NCBI GenBank assembly: GCA_964407855.1
Contig: CAYOXI010000024.1
Location: 1-34,646, forward strand
DNA: 34,646 nt
Direction of reading: 5' to 3'
Origin: SHZI01 sp964407855
GTDB taxonomy: Bacteria; Pseudomonadota; Gammaproteobacteria; Steroidobacterales; GCA-2729495
The position numbers and the translations under genes are program-made. Each line of letters starts with the position of its first letter. Positions within the stretch are counted from its first letter, which is position 1. Positions 1 through 6,941 of this stretch are shown piece after piece. The notes under the pieces are model-generated. The model did not search any database. It saw nothing but the letters and a program-made list of their open reading frames with translations, and was not told where the DNA came from.

Positions 1-1016
1 GCCGGCACGCTGATCCGCGGTTCGGCGGTGAGCAGCTCCAGCAGCCGCTCCATGGCCCCCGCCCCCCGCTGTACATCCCCCCAGACTTCGCTGAGGGAGG
101 CGGCGGACGCGGCCACGAACATCGCGTAGAGCAGGAACTGGCCGAGCTGGCCGCCGGTGATCTCGCCATCCAGTACAGCATGGGCGCCGATCCAGAGCAC
201 AAAGGTGATGGCACCAAAGAGTGTCAGCACGGAAACCCCGGTGAGCATCGCGCCAGCCCGGACCCGGCGCACTGCGGCGCTGAAACTGGCTTGCACCGCA
301 GTGCCGAAGCGCCGCTCCTGGAAGGCCTCCATCGTAAAGGCCTGGACGGTCTGGATCGCGTTCAGGGTCTCGCCCGCCATGCCACTACTGTCTGCCAGGC
401 GATCCTGGGCGATCCGGGACAGGCCCCGCACCCGCCGGCCGATGACAATCAGCGGCACCACCACCGCCGGTATCAGGAGCACGATCATGCCCGTCAGGCG
501 CGGGCTGGTGATGGCCAGCATCACGATCGCCCCGGAAAGCTGGATGGCATTGCGCAATGCGATGGAGATGCCGGTGCCGGCGATGGACTGGATCAGCGTG
601 GTGTCGGTCGTGATCCTGGAGAGAACCTCGCCGGTCTGGGTGATCTCGAAAAAGGTGGGATCCATCCGCAGGATGCGCTGGTAAACAGCCTGGCGGATGT
701 CGGCCACCACGCGCTCGCCCAGCCAGGTCAGCAGGTAGAGCCGGGCAGCGGCGAAGACCCCGAACAGCACGGCCACACCGAACAGCCAGAGGAAGTAGCG
801 GTTGATCTGCTGCGGGTCCTGGCCTGCAATGCCGAAGTCGATGACATAGCGCAGGGCCACCGGCAGAGCCAGCAACGCCCCGGCGCCGACCAGCAGGGCG
901 ATCAGGCCCAGCACCAGCATTCGCCAGTGCGGCCGGATGAAGGGCACCAGTGCCCGGAGCGGCTGGAGTGATCGACCCTTGGGGCGGTTGGCAATATCGT
1001 CGGGCGGGCGGGGCAT
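1..1016 (-). CDS. ABC exporter, MsbA-related permease/ATP-binding protein (3' part beyond window)
   Basis: The visible part is the transmembrane domain of a type-I (ABCB/MsbA-like) half-transporter, which would sit in the inner membrane and export a lipid or hydrophobic substrate using ATP. I translated it from the ATG at 1016 as about 338 residues, open to the left edge. It starts MPRPPDDIANRPKG, followed by hydrophobic segments such as VLGLIALLVGAGALLAL and LYLLTWLGERVV. The family-typical stretch RILRMDPTFFEITQTGEVLS marks the first intracellular loop. The nucleotide-binding domain with the Walker motifs would lie left of position 1 and cannot be seen. A GGAGGGG ribosome binding site lies just upstream of the start. 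The gene is divergent from the small gene at 1200. The family is clear; the substrate is not. Confidence 0.85.
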   Translation of the reverse strand, partial: MPRPPDDIANRPKGRSLQPLRALVPFIRPHWRMLVLGLIALLVGAGALLALPVALRYVIDFGIAGQDPQQINRYFLWLFGVAVLFGVFAAARLYLLTWLGERVVADIRQAVYQRILRMDPTFFEITQTGEVLSRITTDTTLIQSIAGTGISIALRNAIQLSGAIVMLAITSPRLTGMIVLLIPAVVVPLIVIGRRVRGLSRIAQDRLADSSGMAGETLNAIQTVQAFTMEAFQERRFGTAVQASFSAAVRRVRAGAMLTGVSVLTLFGAITFVLWIGAHAVLDGEITGGQLGQFLLYAMFVAASAASLSEVWGDVQRGAGAMERLLELLTAEPRISVP

Positions 1017-1091
1017 GGGGTCGCCCCTCCCGGGGGGCGCTATCGGTACCGATCCTGTCACTATGGAGCAGCGCCGGCCGGGGTGCAAAGG

Positions 1092-1104
1092 GTCGCCAGG
1101 CGAC
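1092..1104. promoter_or_regulatory. 13-bp perfect palindrome in divergent intergenic region
   Basis: The sequence GTCGCC-A-GGCGAC is a perfect inverted repeat with a one-base centre. It lies between the divergent ABC exporter (start 1016) and the small membrane protein (start 1200). Such a site could bind a dimeric repressor. In GC-rich DNA a 6+6 palindrome can arise by chance, so this is only a candidate operator. Confidence 0.25.
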
Positions 1105-1199
1105 TACAATTCCTGCTCCTCAACAGCCAGTGCGAAAGCGTGTATGAGCAACGACCGGATCAGTACCGTTCCCCGGGGCGAGCCGGGCGACAAAGCCTG

Positions 1200-1349
1200 A
1201 TGGGCGGCTGGTTCTGGCTGATCGCCCTGGGACTGTTTCTGGTTCTGGTGGGGCTGTACATCCACTGGACCGTGGTCCTGCTGGGCGCGCTGTTGCCGCT
1301 CGTGCCGATCGTCGCCGAATACCTCAGACGAAGAAGGGGCCGTTCCTGA
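1200..1349 (+). CDS. Small two-helix membrane protein, 49 aa
   Basis: This short frame encodes a protein beginning MGGWFWLIALGLFLVLVGLY. Two hydrophobic helices (about residues 4-18 and 23-39) are joined by a short turn containing YIHWT, and the tail is strongly basic (YLRRRRGRS), which predicts a cytoplasmic C-terminus. I do not recognise a named family; it resembles the many small unannotated inner-membrane proteins of proteobacteria. The same frame extends upstream to a GTG at 1083, giving 88 residues, but the added part is polar with no obvious pattern, so I prefer the ATG at 1200. The stop codon lies inside the stem of the terminator hairpin at 1336-1371. Confidence 0.55.
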   Translation: MGGWFWLIALGLFLVLVGLYIHWTVVLLGALLPLVPIVAEYLRRRRGRS

Positions 1350-1371
1350 CACCAGGAACGGCCCCCTTGTT
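1336..1371. terminator. Bidirectional rho-independent terminator between convergent genes
   Basis: A perfect 13-bp stem (GGGGCCGTTCCTG pairing with CAGGAACGGCCCC) encloses a 4-base loop. On the + strand it is followed by CTTGTT; on the - strand it is followed by CTTCTTCG. It sits between the + gene ending at 1349 and the - gene ending at 1396, so it can serve both. The T-runs are short, so termination may be imperfect, but the stem is very stable. Confidence 0.8.
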
Positions 1372-1395
1372 CGCAGTCACTTCCTGAATAGCTGA

Positions 1396-2367
1396 TCAGG
1401 CCGGGCCCGGCGCCTCCTGCTGGCTCTGTTCTTCCTCCAGGGCGCGGGCCTCTTTGTCGAGCCTCGCCTTGATATGGTCCGGCGTAAACCAGGACGCCCC
1501 GATGATCACCGCCATTGCGAGGGTGAACATTGACAGTTCCAGGCCATACTCCCAGGGCTTGACCCAGATGTCCTCGCCAATGCCCCAGTGGCCAATCAGC
1601 TCGTAGCTGGTAAACGCGATGATGGCGGTGGCAATGGCATAGCGGACCGCGGCACCCACCTTCCACATCTTGATCATCCGCCGGAACAGGTAGACCGCCC
1701 AGATCGTATTGAAGACAAAGTAGCCGTAGGTGAAGGGGTGCGTCGCGCCCACCCAGTTCTCGTTGTAGAGCACCAGCAGCAGCAGGTAGAAGAACCACAG
1801 CAGCATGAAGCTTTCCATGAACGAGATAAGCGCGAAATTGCGCTCATGCCGGGGGTTCGGTTTGCCCACGGGCAGGTGGGCATGTCGCTGGATCCAGCGG
1901 AAGAAGTTGCACTTGGTTTCCTTGTTGAGCAGGAAGTAGAACAGCGCCACCACCATCACGCCGACCGAGGCCTCCATCAGCAGGTACTCGGGCTTGATCT
2001 CGATCTCGCCCGCCGAGTCCAGCAGCGGCGGGACACCCAGCTGGTACGCATACTGGATGAAGGTGAATTCAACCCAGCCGGTCCACAGCAGCATGGCCGC
2101 GACAAATCCCCACCAGGTTGCGGCAGTCTCGCCGGGCCTCGTCATTCCGTAGAGCAGCATGCCGAGCCCCGCCAACCCCATCGCGAATGCCGACTGGAAC
2201 ATCCACTGCTTGCCCAGCGTGTCCTCCATGATGATCATGATCGTGTGGCCGAGGCCCTGCACGATGAACACGCCAACGAAGGCCAGCAGGCCGATATAGG
2301 GCGGCTTGAAGTAGGATTTGTTGACTGCAGATTTATTGGCTGTAGTTGCTGAACTTAGTGTACTCAC
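1396..2367 (-). CDS. Unrecognised 8-helix integral membrane protein paired with fdxA
   Basis: I do not recognise this protein. From the GTG at 2367 (GGAG eight bases upstream) it is 323 residues. After a short Ser/Thr/Ala-rich N-terminus it shows about eight hydrophobic helices, for example YIGLLAFVGVFIVQGLG, LLWFFYLLLLVLYNEN and LELSMFTLAMAVIIGASWF. Polar residues sit inside or at helix ends: the His of GLGHT, the Glu of GWVEFTF, the Glu of SFMESFM, and the ELIGHWGIGED segment. Such residues could bind a metal or haem or carry protons, but no known cofactor motif is evident. The C-terminal tail is rich in Glu and Gln. It lies 50 bases downstream of fdxA on the same strand, which suggests a redox-linked membrane function (inference). 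A longer frame exists upstream but overlaps fdxA and looks non-coding. Confidence 0.75.
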   Translation of the reverse strand: MSTLSSATTANKSAVNKSYFKPPYIGLLAFVGVFIVQGLGHTIMIIMEDTLGKQWMFQSAFAMGLAGLGMLLYGMTRPGETAATWWGFVAAMLLWTGWVEFTFIQYAYQLGVPPLLDSAGEIEIKPEYLLMEASVGVMVVALFYFLLNKETKCNFFRWIQRHAHLPVGKPNPRHERNFALISFMESFMLLWFFYLLLLVLYNENWVGATHPFTYGYFVFNTIWAVYLFRRMIKMWKVGAAVRYAIATAIIAFTSYELIGHWGIGEDIWVKPWEYGLELSMFTLAMAVIIGASWFTPDHIKARLDKEARALEEEQSQQEAPGPA

Positions 2368-2417
2368 TGAACTTCTCCGGCCAGGCCTTGCGGACTGACT
2401 AAAATGACCATGACTGG

Positions 2418-2759
2418 CTAACTTTCCGCCCTGAATCCCCGTTCGAGATGGGCAAGCTTGCCGTCGACGCCCTTCCACTCGGCAGCGTCGGCGGGTACAT
2501 CACCCCGGGCAGTGATGACCGGCCACAGGGCCGTCAGCTCCTTGTTCAGGGCAATGAAATTGCGATAGCGTTCCGGCACTTCATCCTCCGCGTAGATCGC
2601 GTCGACCGGACATTCAGGCGCGCAGAGGGTGCAGTCGATGCACTCCTCCGGGTCAATGACCAGGAAGTTGGGACCCTCGTGGAAGCAGTCCACGGGACAG
2701 ACTTCGACACAGTCCTGGTGCTTGCACCGTATGCAGCTCTCGGTCACAACGAAGGTCAT
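2418..2759 (-). CDS. fdxA: 7Fe ferredoxin, FdxA type ([3Fe-4S][4Fe-4S])
   Basis: This is a 113-residue soluble electron carrier. The N-terminus MTFVVTESCIRCKHQDC and the second motif CIDCTLCAPECPVDAI match the Azotobacter ferredoxin I family. By alignment with that family, Cys9, Cys17 and Cys50 would hold the [3Fe-4S] cluster and Cys21, Cys40, Cys43 and Cys46 the [4Fe-4S] cluster, with Cys12 and Cys25 as the extra non-ligand cysteines. Length and C-terminal tail are normal for the family. The frame is open further upstream to 2852, but the family starts at MTFVV, so the ATG at 2759 is chosen. The 8-helix membrane protein follows 50 bases downstream, probably on the same transcript. A TTGACA lies upstream within the direct-repeat array at 2823-2860. 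Confidence 0.95.
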   Translation of the reverse strand: MTFVVTESCIRCKHQDCVEVCPVDCFHEGPNFLVIDPEECIDCTLCAPECPVDAIYAEDEVPERYRNFIALNKELTALWPVITARGDVPADAAEWKGVDGKLAHLERGFRAES

Positions 2760-2822
2760 GGCAAGCTTCCGCACCCTTTGGCTCGTAGATGGAGTTAAAG
2801 TGTAGTGACAGGCGGGCAAAAC

Positions 2823-2860
2823 AACTGTCAACGAACGGTCAACAACATCCAACAGTCAGC
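2823..2860. promoter_or_regulatory. Direct repeats AACnGTCAAC with 11-nt spacing, candidate response-regulator box
   Basis: On the + strand AACTGTCAAC (2823) and AACGGTCAAC (2834) are spaced exactly 11 nt, one helical turn. They are followed by a degenerate AACATCCAAC (2844) and a further AACAGTCAGC (2851). OmpR/PhoB-family regulators classically bind tandem direct repeats of about 11 nt, and such a regulator begins 68 bases away at 2928. On the - strand the first repeat contains a perfect TTGACA -35 hexamer for fdxA, though I see no strong -10 at 17 bases. Autoregulation by the adjacent regulator and control of fdxA are inference. Confidence 0.5.
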
Positions 2861-2927
2861 AATTTTTCTGATGTGTCATAACAACTTCAAGCCTCCCACA
2901 ACCTGAGACCTATGGCCCCGCAACACC

Positions 2928-3653
2928 ATGGATAGGCCCGCAGCAACCGGCATTCCCCGCCTCCTGCTCATCGACGACGACGTCGGTCTGGCCGCGATGC
3001 TGCGCGAGTTCCTGGAGCTGCAGGGCTTCGATGTGGACGTGGTCCACGACGCGGAGGCCGGGCTCGGCCATCTGGAGAAACAGGTGCCTGATCTCGTCAT
3101 CCTCGACGTGATGCTGCCGGGGATCAGCGGCTTCGAGGCGCTGAAGCGCATCCGGGCTACCCGGGACGTGCCCGTGATCATGCTCACGGCCCGCGGTGGC
3201 GAGTCCGACCGGATCCTCGGGCTGATGGCGGGGGCGGATGACTACCTGCCCAAGCCCTTCAATCCGCTGGAACTGTCGGTGCGAGTCCAGGCCGTGCTCA
3301 AGCGGGTCAGGAACGATCCGACACCGGAAATCAGGGACGCACTCGTCGTCGGGCCGGTGCGCCTCGACCTGCGCCGGCGCGAGGTGGTGGCCAACGGGCA
3401 GCGGATGCCGGTCACCGCCGCCGAACTCCGGGTACTTGAGCAGCTGATGCGTCATCCGGATGAGGTGCTGTCCCGGGCACGGCTTACCGAGCTTGCGCTC
3501 GAACGTCCGATCGAGGCCTACGACCGCAGTATTGACACGCTGATCAGCAAGCTGCGCAAGAAACTGACGGCTGCCGGTGTCGCCCACGACTGCATCCGCG
3601 GTCTCCGGGGTCACGGCTACGTCCTCGATTCGGCGGGCACCCGGCTGGCCTGA
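2928..3653 (+). CDS. OmpR/CpxR-family response regulator
   Basis: This 241-residue protein has a receiver domain followed by an OmpR-type winged-helix DNA-binding domain. The acidic pocket is D16-D17-D18, the phosphoacceptor is D60 in LVILDVMLPG, and the switch residues are T87 and K109 (LPKPF). The C-terminal half carries the family pattern VTAAELRVLEQLMRHPDEVL and ends at the wing (LRGHGYVLD). It would be phosphorylated by the kinase encoded 3 bases downstream. The start has no clear Shine-Dalgarno sequence, so a leaderless or weakly translated message is possible. The pair most resembles CpxR/CpxA in overall form, but the stimulus cannot be read from the sequence. Confidence 0.93.
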   Translation: MDRPAATGIPRLLLIDDDVGLAAMLREFLELQGFDVDVVHDAEAGLGHLEKQVPDLVILDVMLPGISGFEALKRIRATRDVPVIMLTARGGESDRILGLMAGADDYLPKPFNPLELSVRVQAVLKRVRNDPTPEIRDALVVGPVRLDLRRREVVANGQRMPVTAAELRVLEQLMRHPDEVLSRARLTELALERPIEAYDRSIDTLISKLRKKLTAAGVAHDCIRGLRGHGYVLDSAGTRLA

Positions 3654-3656
3654 GCG

Positions 3657-5003
3657 ATGCAGCTGCCGCGACGACTCTACTTCCGGATGATGATCTACAT
3701 CAGCCTGGCGCTGGCGGCATTCGTTGCGCTCGGCGTGGCCAGCGTGGTGTCGGTGGCGTCCTACGAACTCCGGAACTACAGCGAAACGCGTCACAGTGGC
3801 CTGGGACAGCGCGCCGCCGACGTGCTGACCACCGGCGGGCGGGCGGCTCTGGAAACCTGGCTGCAGAACGAGGCCAACGTGCCGGACGACGTGGTCGCCT
3901 ATGTGCTGGACACGAACAGCGAGGACATCCTGGGGCGCCCCCTCCCACCCGAGCTCGTCAATTTCGTGCGCACCTCGGTGGTCGGCTCACCCGAGCCCGA
4001 CGCCGACAACTACCGGCCGGTCCGCCTGGCACCGCAGCTGATCGGCCCCGACAACGAACGCTACGCCTTTCTCGTGCTTCCCAAGGGCGTCAGCATCTTC
4101 GGCAGCCGCGCCACGATAATGGGCGCACTGCTCGCTGCCCTGCTGGTGATCGTGAGCATCGCCGCCCTGCTGGCCCGGACGGTCGGGCGGCCGATCGGTG
4201 AACTGCAGCTGGCCGCGCGCGAACTCGCGCTGGGTCATATCGACGCCCGGGTACCGGCTGCGATCGTCAGGCGCAAGGATGAGCTCGGTACGCTGGCCTC
4301 GGACTTCAACACCATGGCAGACCGTCTCTCCGCCCTGATCGAAAGCCGCCAGCAGCTGATGTCCGAGCTGTCCCACGAACTGCGCTCGCCGCTGGCCCGC
4401 CTGCAGACGGCGCTGGCACTGGCCGGCCACCGCCAGTCGCTGACACCGCCGGAACGGGAACGCATCGAGACCGAGATCCGGCGCATGGACCTCGTGATCG
4501 GCGACCTGCTGCGCTTCACGAGGCTGGATGCCGCGGCCACGATCAACAAGCGCCTGGTGCGGCTGGACGAAATGTTGCGGGAACTCGTGGCCCGGGAGGA
4601 ACTGGAAGCGGCCGCCCTGCACTGCCGCCTGGAGCTGGTCAGCGCCGGTGACCTGGCCGTGGTCGGCGATCCGGATCTGCTGCGCAGTGGAGTGGAAAAC
4701 ATCCTGCGCAACGCGATCCGCTATGCCGGCGGGGACAGCGTGGTACGCCTCGAGGCCGACCGGAGGGGTGGCGAGGTGTTGATCCGGGTACTGGATCGCG
4801 GGCCGGGCGTGCCGGAGGCTGACCTCGACCGGATGTTCGAGCCCTATGTGCGCGTCGCCAACAGCGCCGGCAAGGCGGGCGGCACGGGCCTCGGGCTGGC
4901 GATCGCGCGACGGGTCTTCCAGGCGCATGGCGGCCGGGTCAGCGCCGCCAACCGGGAGGGCGGCGGCCTCGCGGTCACAGTCGCGATTCCAGCGGCAACC
5001 TGA
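3657..5003 (+). CDS. CpxA-like sensor histidine kinase
   Basis: This 448-residue inner-membrane kinase has TM1 at about residues 10-33, a periplasmic sensor of about 120 residues, TM2 at about 153-173, then HAMP, dimerisation and ATPase domains. The phosphorylated His is H240 in SELSHELRSPLARLQ. The N box is NILRNAIRYA, the G1 box DRGPGVPE and the G2 box GTGLGLAIARR, so the enzyme looks fully active. It begins 3 bases after the regulator stop, indicating translational coupling. Its stop is 4 bases from the stop of the convergent transporter gene. The periplasmic domain is short and variable, and I cannot assign a ligand. Confidence 0.93.
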   Translation: MQLPRRLYFRMMIYISLALAAFVALGVASVVSVASYELRNYSETRHSGLGQRAADVLTTGGRAALETWLQNEANVPDDVVAYVLDTNSEDILGRPLPPELVNFVRTSVVGSPEPDADNYRPVRLAPQLIGPDNERYAFLVLPKGVSIFGSRATIMGALLAALLVIVSIAALLARTVGRPIGELQLAARELALGHIDARVPAAIVRRKDELGTLASDFNTMADRLSALIESRQQLMSELSHELRSPLARLQTALALAGHRQSLTPPERERIETEIRRMDLVIGDLLRFTRLDAAATINKRLVRLDEMLRELVAREELEAAALHCRLELVSAGDLAVVGDPDLLRSGVENILRNAIRYAGGDSVVRLEADRRGGEVLIRVLDRGPGVPEADLDRMFEPYVRVANSAGKAGGTGLGLAIARRVFQAHGGRVSAANREGGGLAVTVAIPAAT

Positions 5004-5007
5004 CCAC

Positions 5008-6411
5008 TCAGCTTTCCGGGGCCCTCAGTGCTGCCGGGGCGACCGGGCCTGCGGTCACGGTCGCGGGTGTCGGCGCGCCGGCCCCGATGCCGGCTGCATT
5101 CGCGATCCGCTGCTGGGTCCTGCCAAGCCAGACACCGAGCACAGCCCAGAGCAGTGCCAGTGGCACCGCGACGCTGGCGAGCCCGGCCAGCCCCATGCCG
5201 AGCTTGCCGAGCAACCCCTCGGTCTGCGCGCCCAGGGCGTCGCCTGCCCGGTAGCCAAAGGTATCGATGAAGGCCTTGGCCTTGTACTTCTCCTCCCGGC
5301 TGACCACCGTGAAGAGCGTTTCCCGGCCGGGCCGCATGATGGCCCGCTGGACGGCGCGGAAGGTCGCCTCGAAGACCACCAGCGCGACGAGCGAGCCGAC
5401 GATCGCCAGCCCGATGAAGCCGAGGGCGACCGTCAGCGGCAGCAACGCCAGCGCGACGGAAACGCCGAGCCGTTTCATGATGTGCCCGGCAACGATCAGC
5501 TGCAGCACGAGCGTCGCGATCTGTGTCGCCAGGTCGATCCTGGCGAACAGACCGGCACGCATGTCCACGTCATCGCCAAGTGCCGCGACCATCTGCAGTC
5601 GGGTGAAGTAGATGAAGGTCGCGATCACGGCAAGGATCAGCACATAGGTAGCGATACCGAACAGGTACGGGGAGCGGAACACGGCCCGCATGCCCTCCCA
5701 GGCACTGCCACCGATCAGCGCATTTTCGTTGACGGCCGGCGGGGCCTCGGGATCCGCAGCCGCCACTGCACCCTGTACTGCCCGTTCGGGTTGCAGCAAC
5801 GCGACCGCCCAGGCGGCACCCAGCGCGAAGATCAGAAACGAGATGGAAACCAGGAGCATGGCCGCGGCGCCCAGTCGCTCGGTCAGCAGCACCGCAAGCC
5901 ACGAGCCGAAGATGGCGCCGGTCGTACCCCCGACGGCGATGCTGCCGAACAGCCGCTTGCTCTGCTCCAGCGAGAAGCGGTCGGCCATCAGGGCCCAGAA
6001 CACCATCGTGATGAACAGGTTGAAGACGCTCATCCAGACGTAGAACACCTGCCCGCTGGTAACCCCGACGGCCTCCGGGGCCAGGGTAATCAGTCCGTAG
6101 AACAGCAACAGGTTCAGGGCGAAGAACACGTGGGTCGCCGTGATGAACACCAGCCGGCGGAACCGCCCGACCAGCCAGCCGAACAGCGGATTCACGACCA
6201 GGGTCAGCACCAGGGTGGCCATGAACAGCCAGCGTACCGAATCGATGCCGCGCTGCATTCCAAGGGCATCCCGGGTGGGCCTGAGCACCATCAGCGCCGT
6301 CAGGATGCAGAAGAAATACAGGGCGGCCATCAGCACCGGGGCGGCCTCACTGCGCCGGATATTCAGGAAACGCTGGAGCGGGCCTGTCCTGTCCACTGAT
6401 TGGTCAGTCAT
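5008..6411 (-). CDS. NTP/NDP-exchange-like (Tlc/Npt-related) 12-helix transporter
   Basis: This 467-residue protein is almost entirely hydrophobic helices, about 12 by inspection. Its N-terminal signature LYFFCILTALMVLRPTRDAL matches the start of proteins related to the bacterial ATP/ADP translocases (Tlc/Npt) and their MFS-like relatives. True Tlc proteins of intracellular bacteria exchange ATP for ADP across the inner membrane; members in free-living bacteria are uncharacterised. An acidic/Pro-rich loop splits the protein near residues 205-240 (AAADPEAPPAVNEN), as expected between two six-helix halves. GAGG lies eight bases before the ATG. It is transcribed alone, convergent with the kinase. 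Substrate unknown; a general MFS transporter is the alternative. Confidence 0.7.
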   Translation of the reverse strand: MTDQSVDRTGPLQRFLNIRRSEAAPVLMAALYFFCILTALMVLRPTRDALGMQRGIDSVRWLFMATLVLTLVVNPLFGWLVGRFRRLVFITATHVFFALNLLLFYGLITLAPEAVGVTSGQVFYVWMSVFNLFITMVFWALMADRFSLEQSKRLFGSIAVGGTTGAIFGSWLAVLLTERLGAAAMLLVSISFLIFALGAAWAVALLQPERAVQGAVAAADPEAPPAVNENALIGGSAWEGMRAVFRSPYLFGIATYVLILAVIATFIYFTRLQMVAALGDDVDMRAGLFARIDLATQIATLVLQLIVAGHIMKRLGVSVALALLPLTVALGFIGLAIVGSLVALVVFEATFRAVQRAIMRPGRETLFTVVSREEKYKAKAFIDTFGYRAGDALGAQTEGLLGKLGMGLAGLASVAVPLALLWAVLGVWLGRTQQRIANAAGIGAGAPTPATVTAGPVAPAALRAPES

Positions 6412-6506
6412 TGATGCGCCTCACGGCAACAGCCTTGGGTGTTTTCGGGGGATCGCAGTCTAACTGATGAAGAAAACACCTGAGCGAAGACCGGCATATG
6501 CATCCA

Positions 6507-6523
6507 ACCAAAGCGTCTTTGGT
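6507..6523. promoter_or_regulatory. Palindrome ACCAAAG-CGT-CTTTGGT upstream of the sulfite reductase operon
   Basis: This is a perfect 7-bp inverted repeat with a 3-base centre, in the 226-base gap between the divergent transporter gene and the DUF2849-cysI-DUF934 operon. It is more AT-rich than its surroundings, so a chance match is less likely than for GC palindromes. It could be an operator for either gene. I cannot name the regulator; it is not an obvious CysB site. Confidence 0.4.
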
Positions 6524-6637
6524 CCACCCCGACGCCTGTCTAAGCTCCCCCGGATAGCCTGCCAGGGACTGGCAGGCCGGTTCCACCCACCCATACACCC
6601 CGAGGCCGGATCCGTGGCCATGCACAGGACTGGAAAG

Positions 6638-6910
6638 ATGGTGGTCGCCAGCCGGCTTGGCGATGGCCGCGTGATCTTTCTGGCGGCTGCGGGCAGCTGG
6701 ACGGAGGACATTGCGGCCGGCGCACTGACCGGAGATGAGGACGAAGCCGCACGCCTGCTGGCTGACGCGCTGGGCGACGAAGGCAGAAACCTGGTCGTGG
6801 AGCCCTATCTGATCACCGTCACGGAAGCGGAAGGCCGGCGCCGGCCAGTCGCCTGGCGGGAAGCGATCCGCGCAGCGGGACCAACTGTCCGCACCGATCT
6901 GCAGGACTGA
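6638..6910 (+). CDS. DUF2849 domain protein of the cysI operon
   Basis: This small soluble protein of 90 residues begins MVVASRLGDGRVIFLAAAG and carries the pattern GSWTEDIAAGAL followed by ARLLADAL. That fits the DUF2849 family, whose genes are commonly found directly before cysI in proteobacteria. Its molecular role is not established; a helper in sulfite reduction is assumed from context. I chose the ATG at 6638 because AGGA stands eight bases before it and the family begins at VVASRL. An in-frame ATG at 6620 would add six residues. The frame is open even further left (to 6467), but that part does not resemble the family. cysI begins 31 bases downstream. Confidence 0.8.
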   Translation: MVVASRLGDGRVIFLAAAGSWTEDIAAGALTGDEDEAARLLADALGDEGRNLVVEPYLITVTEAEGRRRPVAWREAIRAAGPTVRTDLQD

Positions 6911-6941
6911 ACAGCGGCCTGGCAGCGCAGGAAACCATCTC

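Noticed and set aside
4846..6399. 517-codon + strand open frame across the kinase end and the transporter
   Set aside because: Out of frame with the kinase and antisense to the transporter; composition is unlike a real protein.
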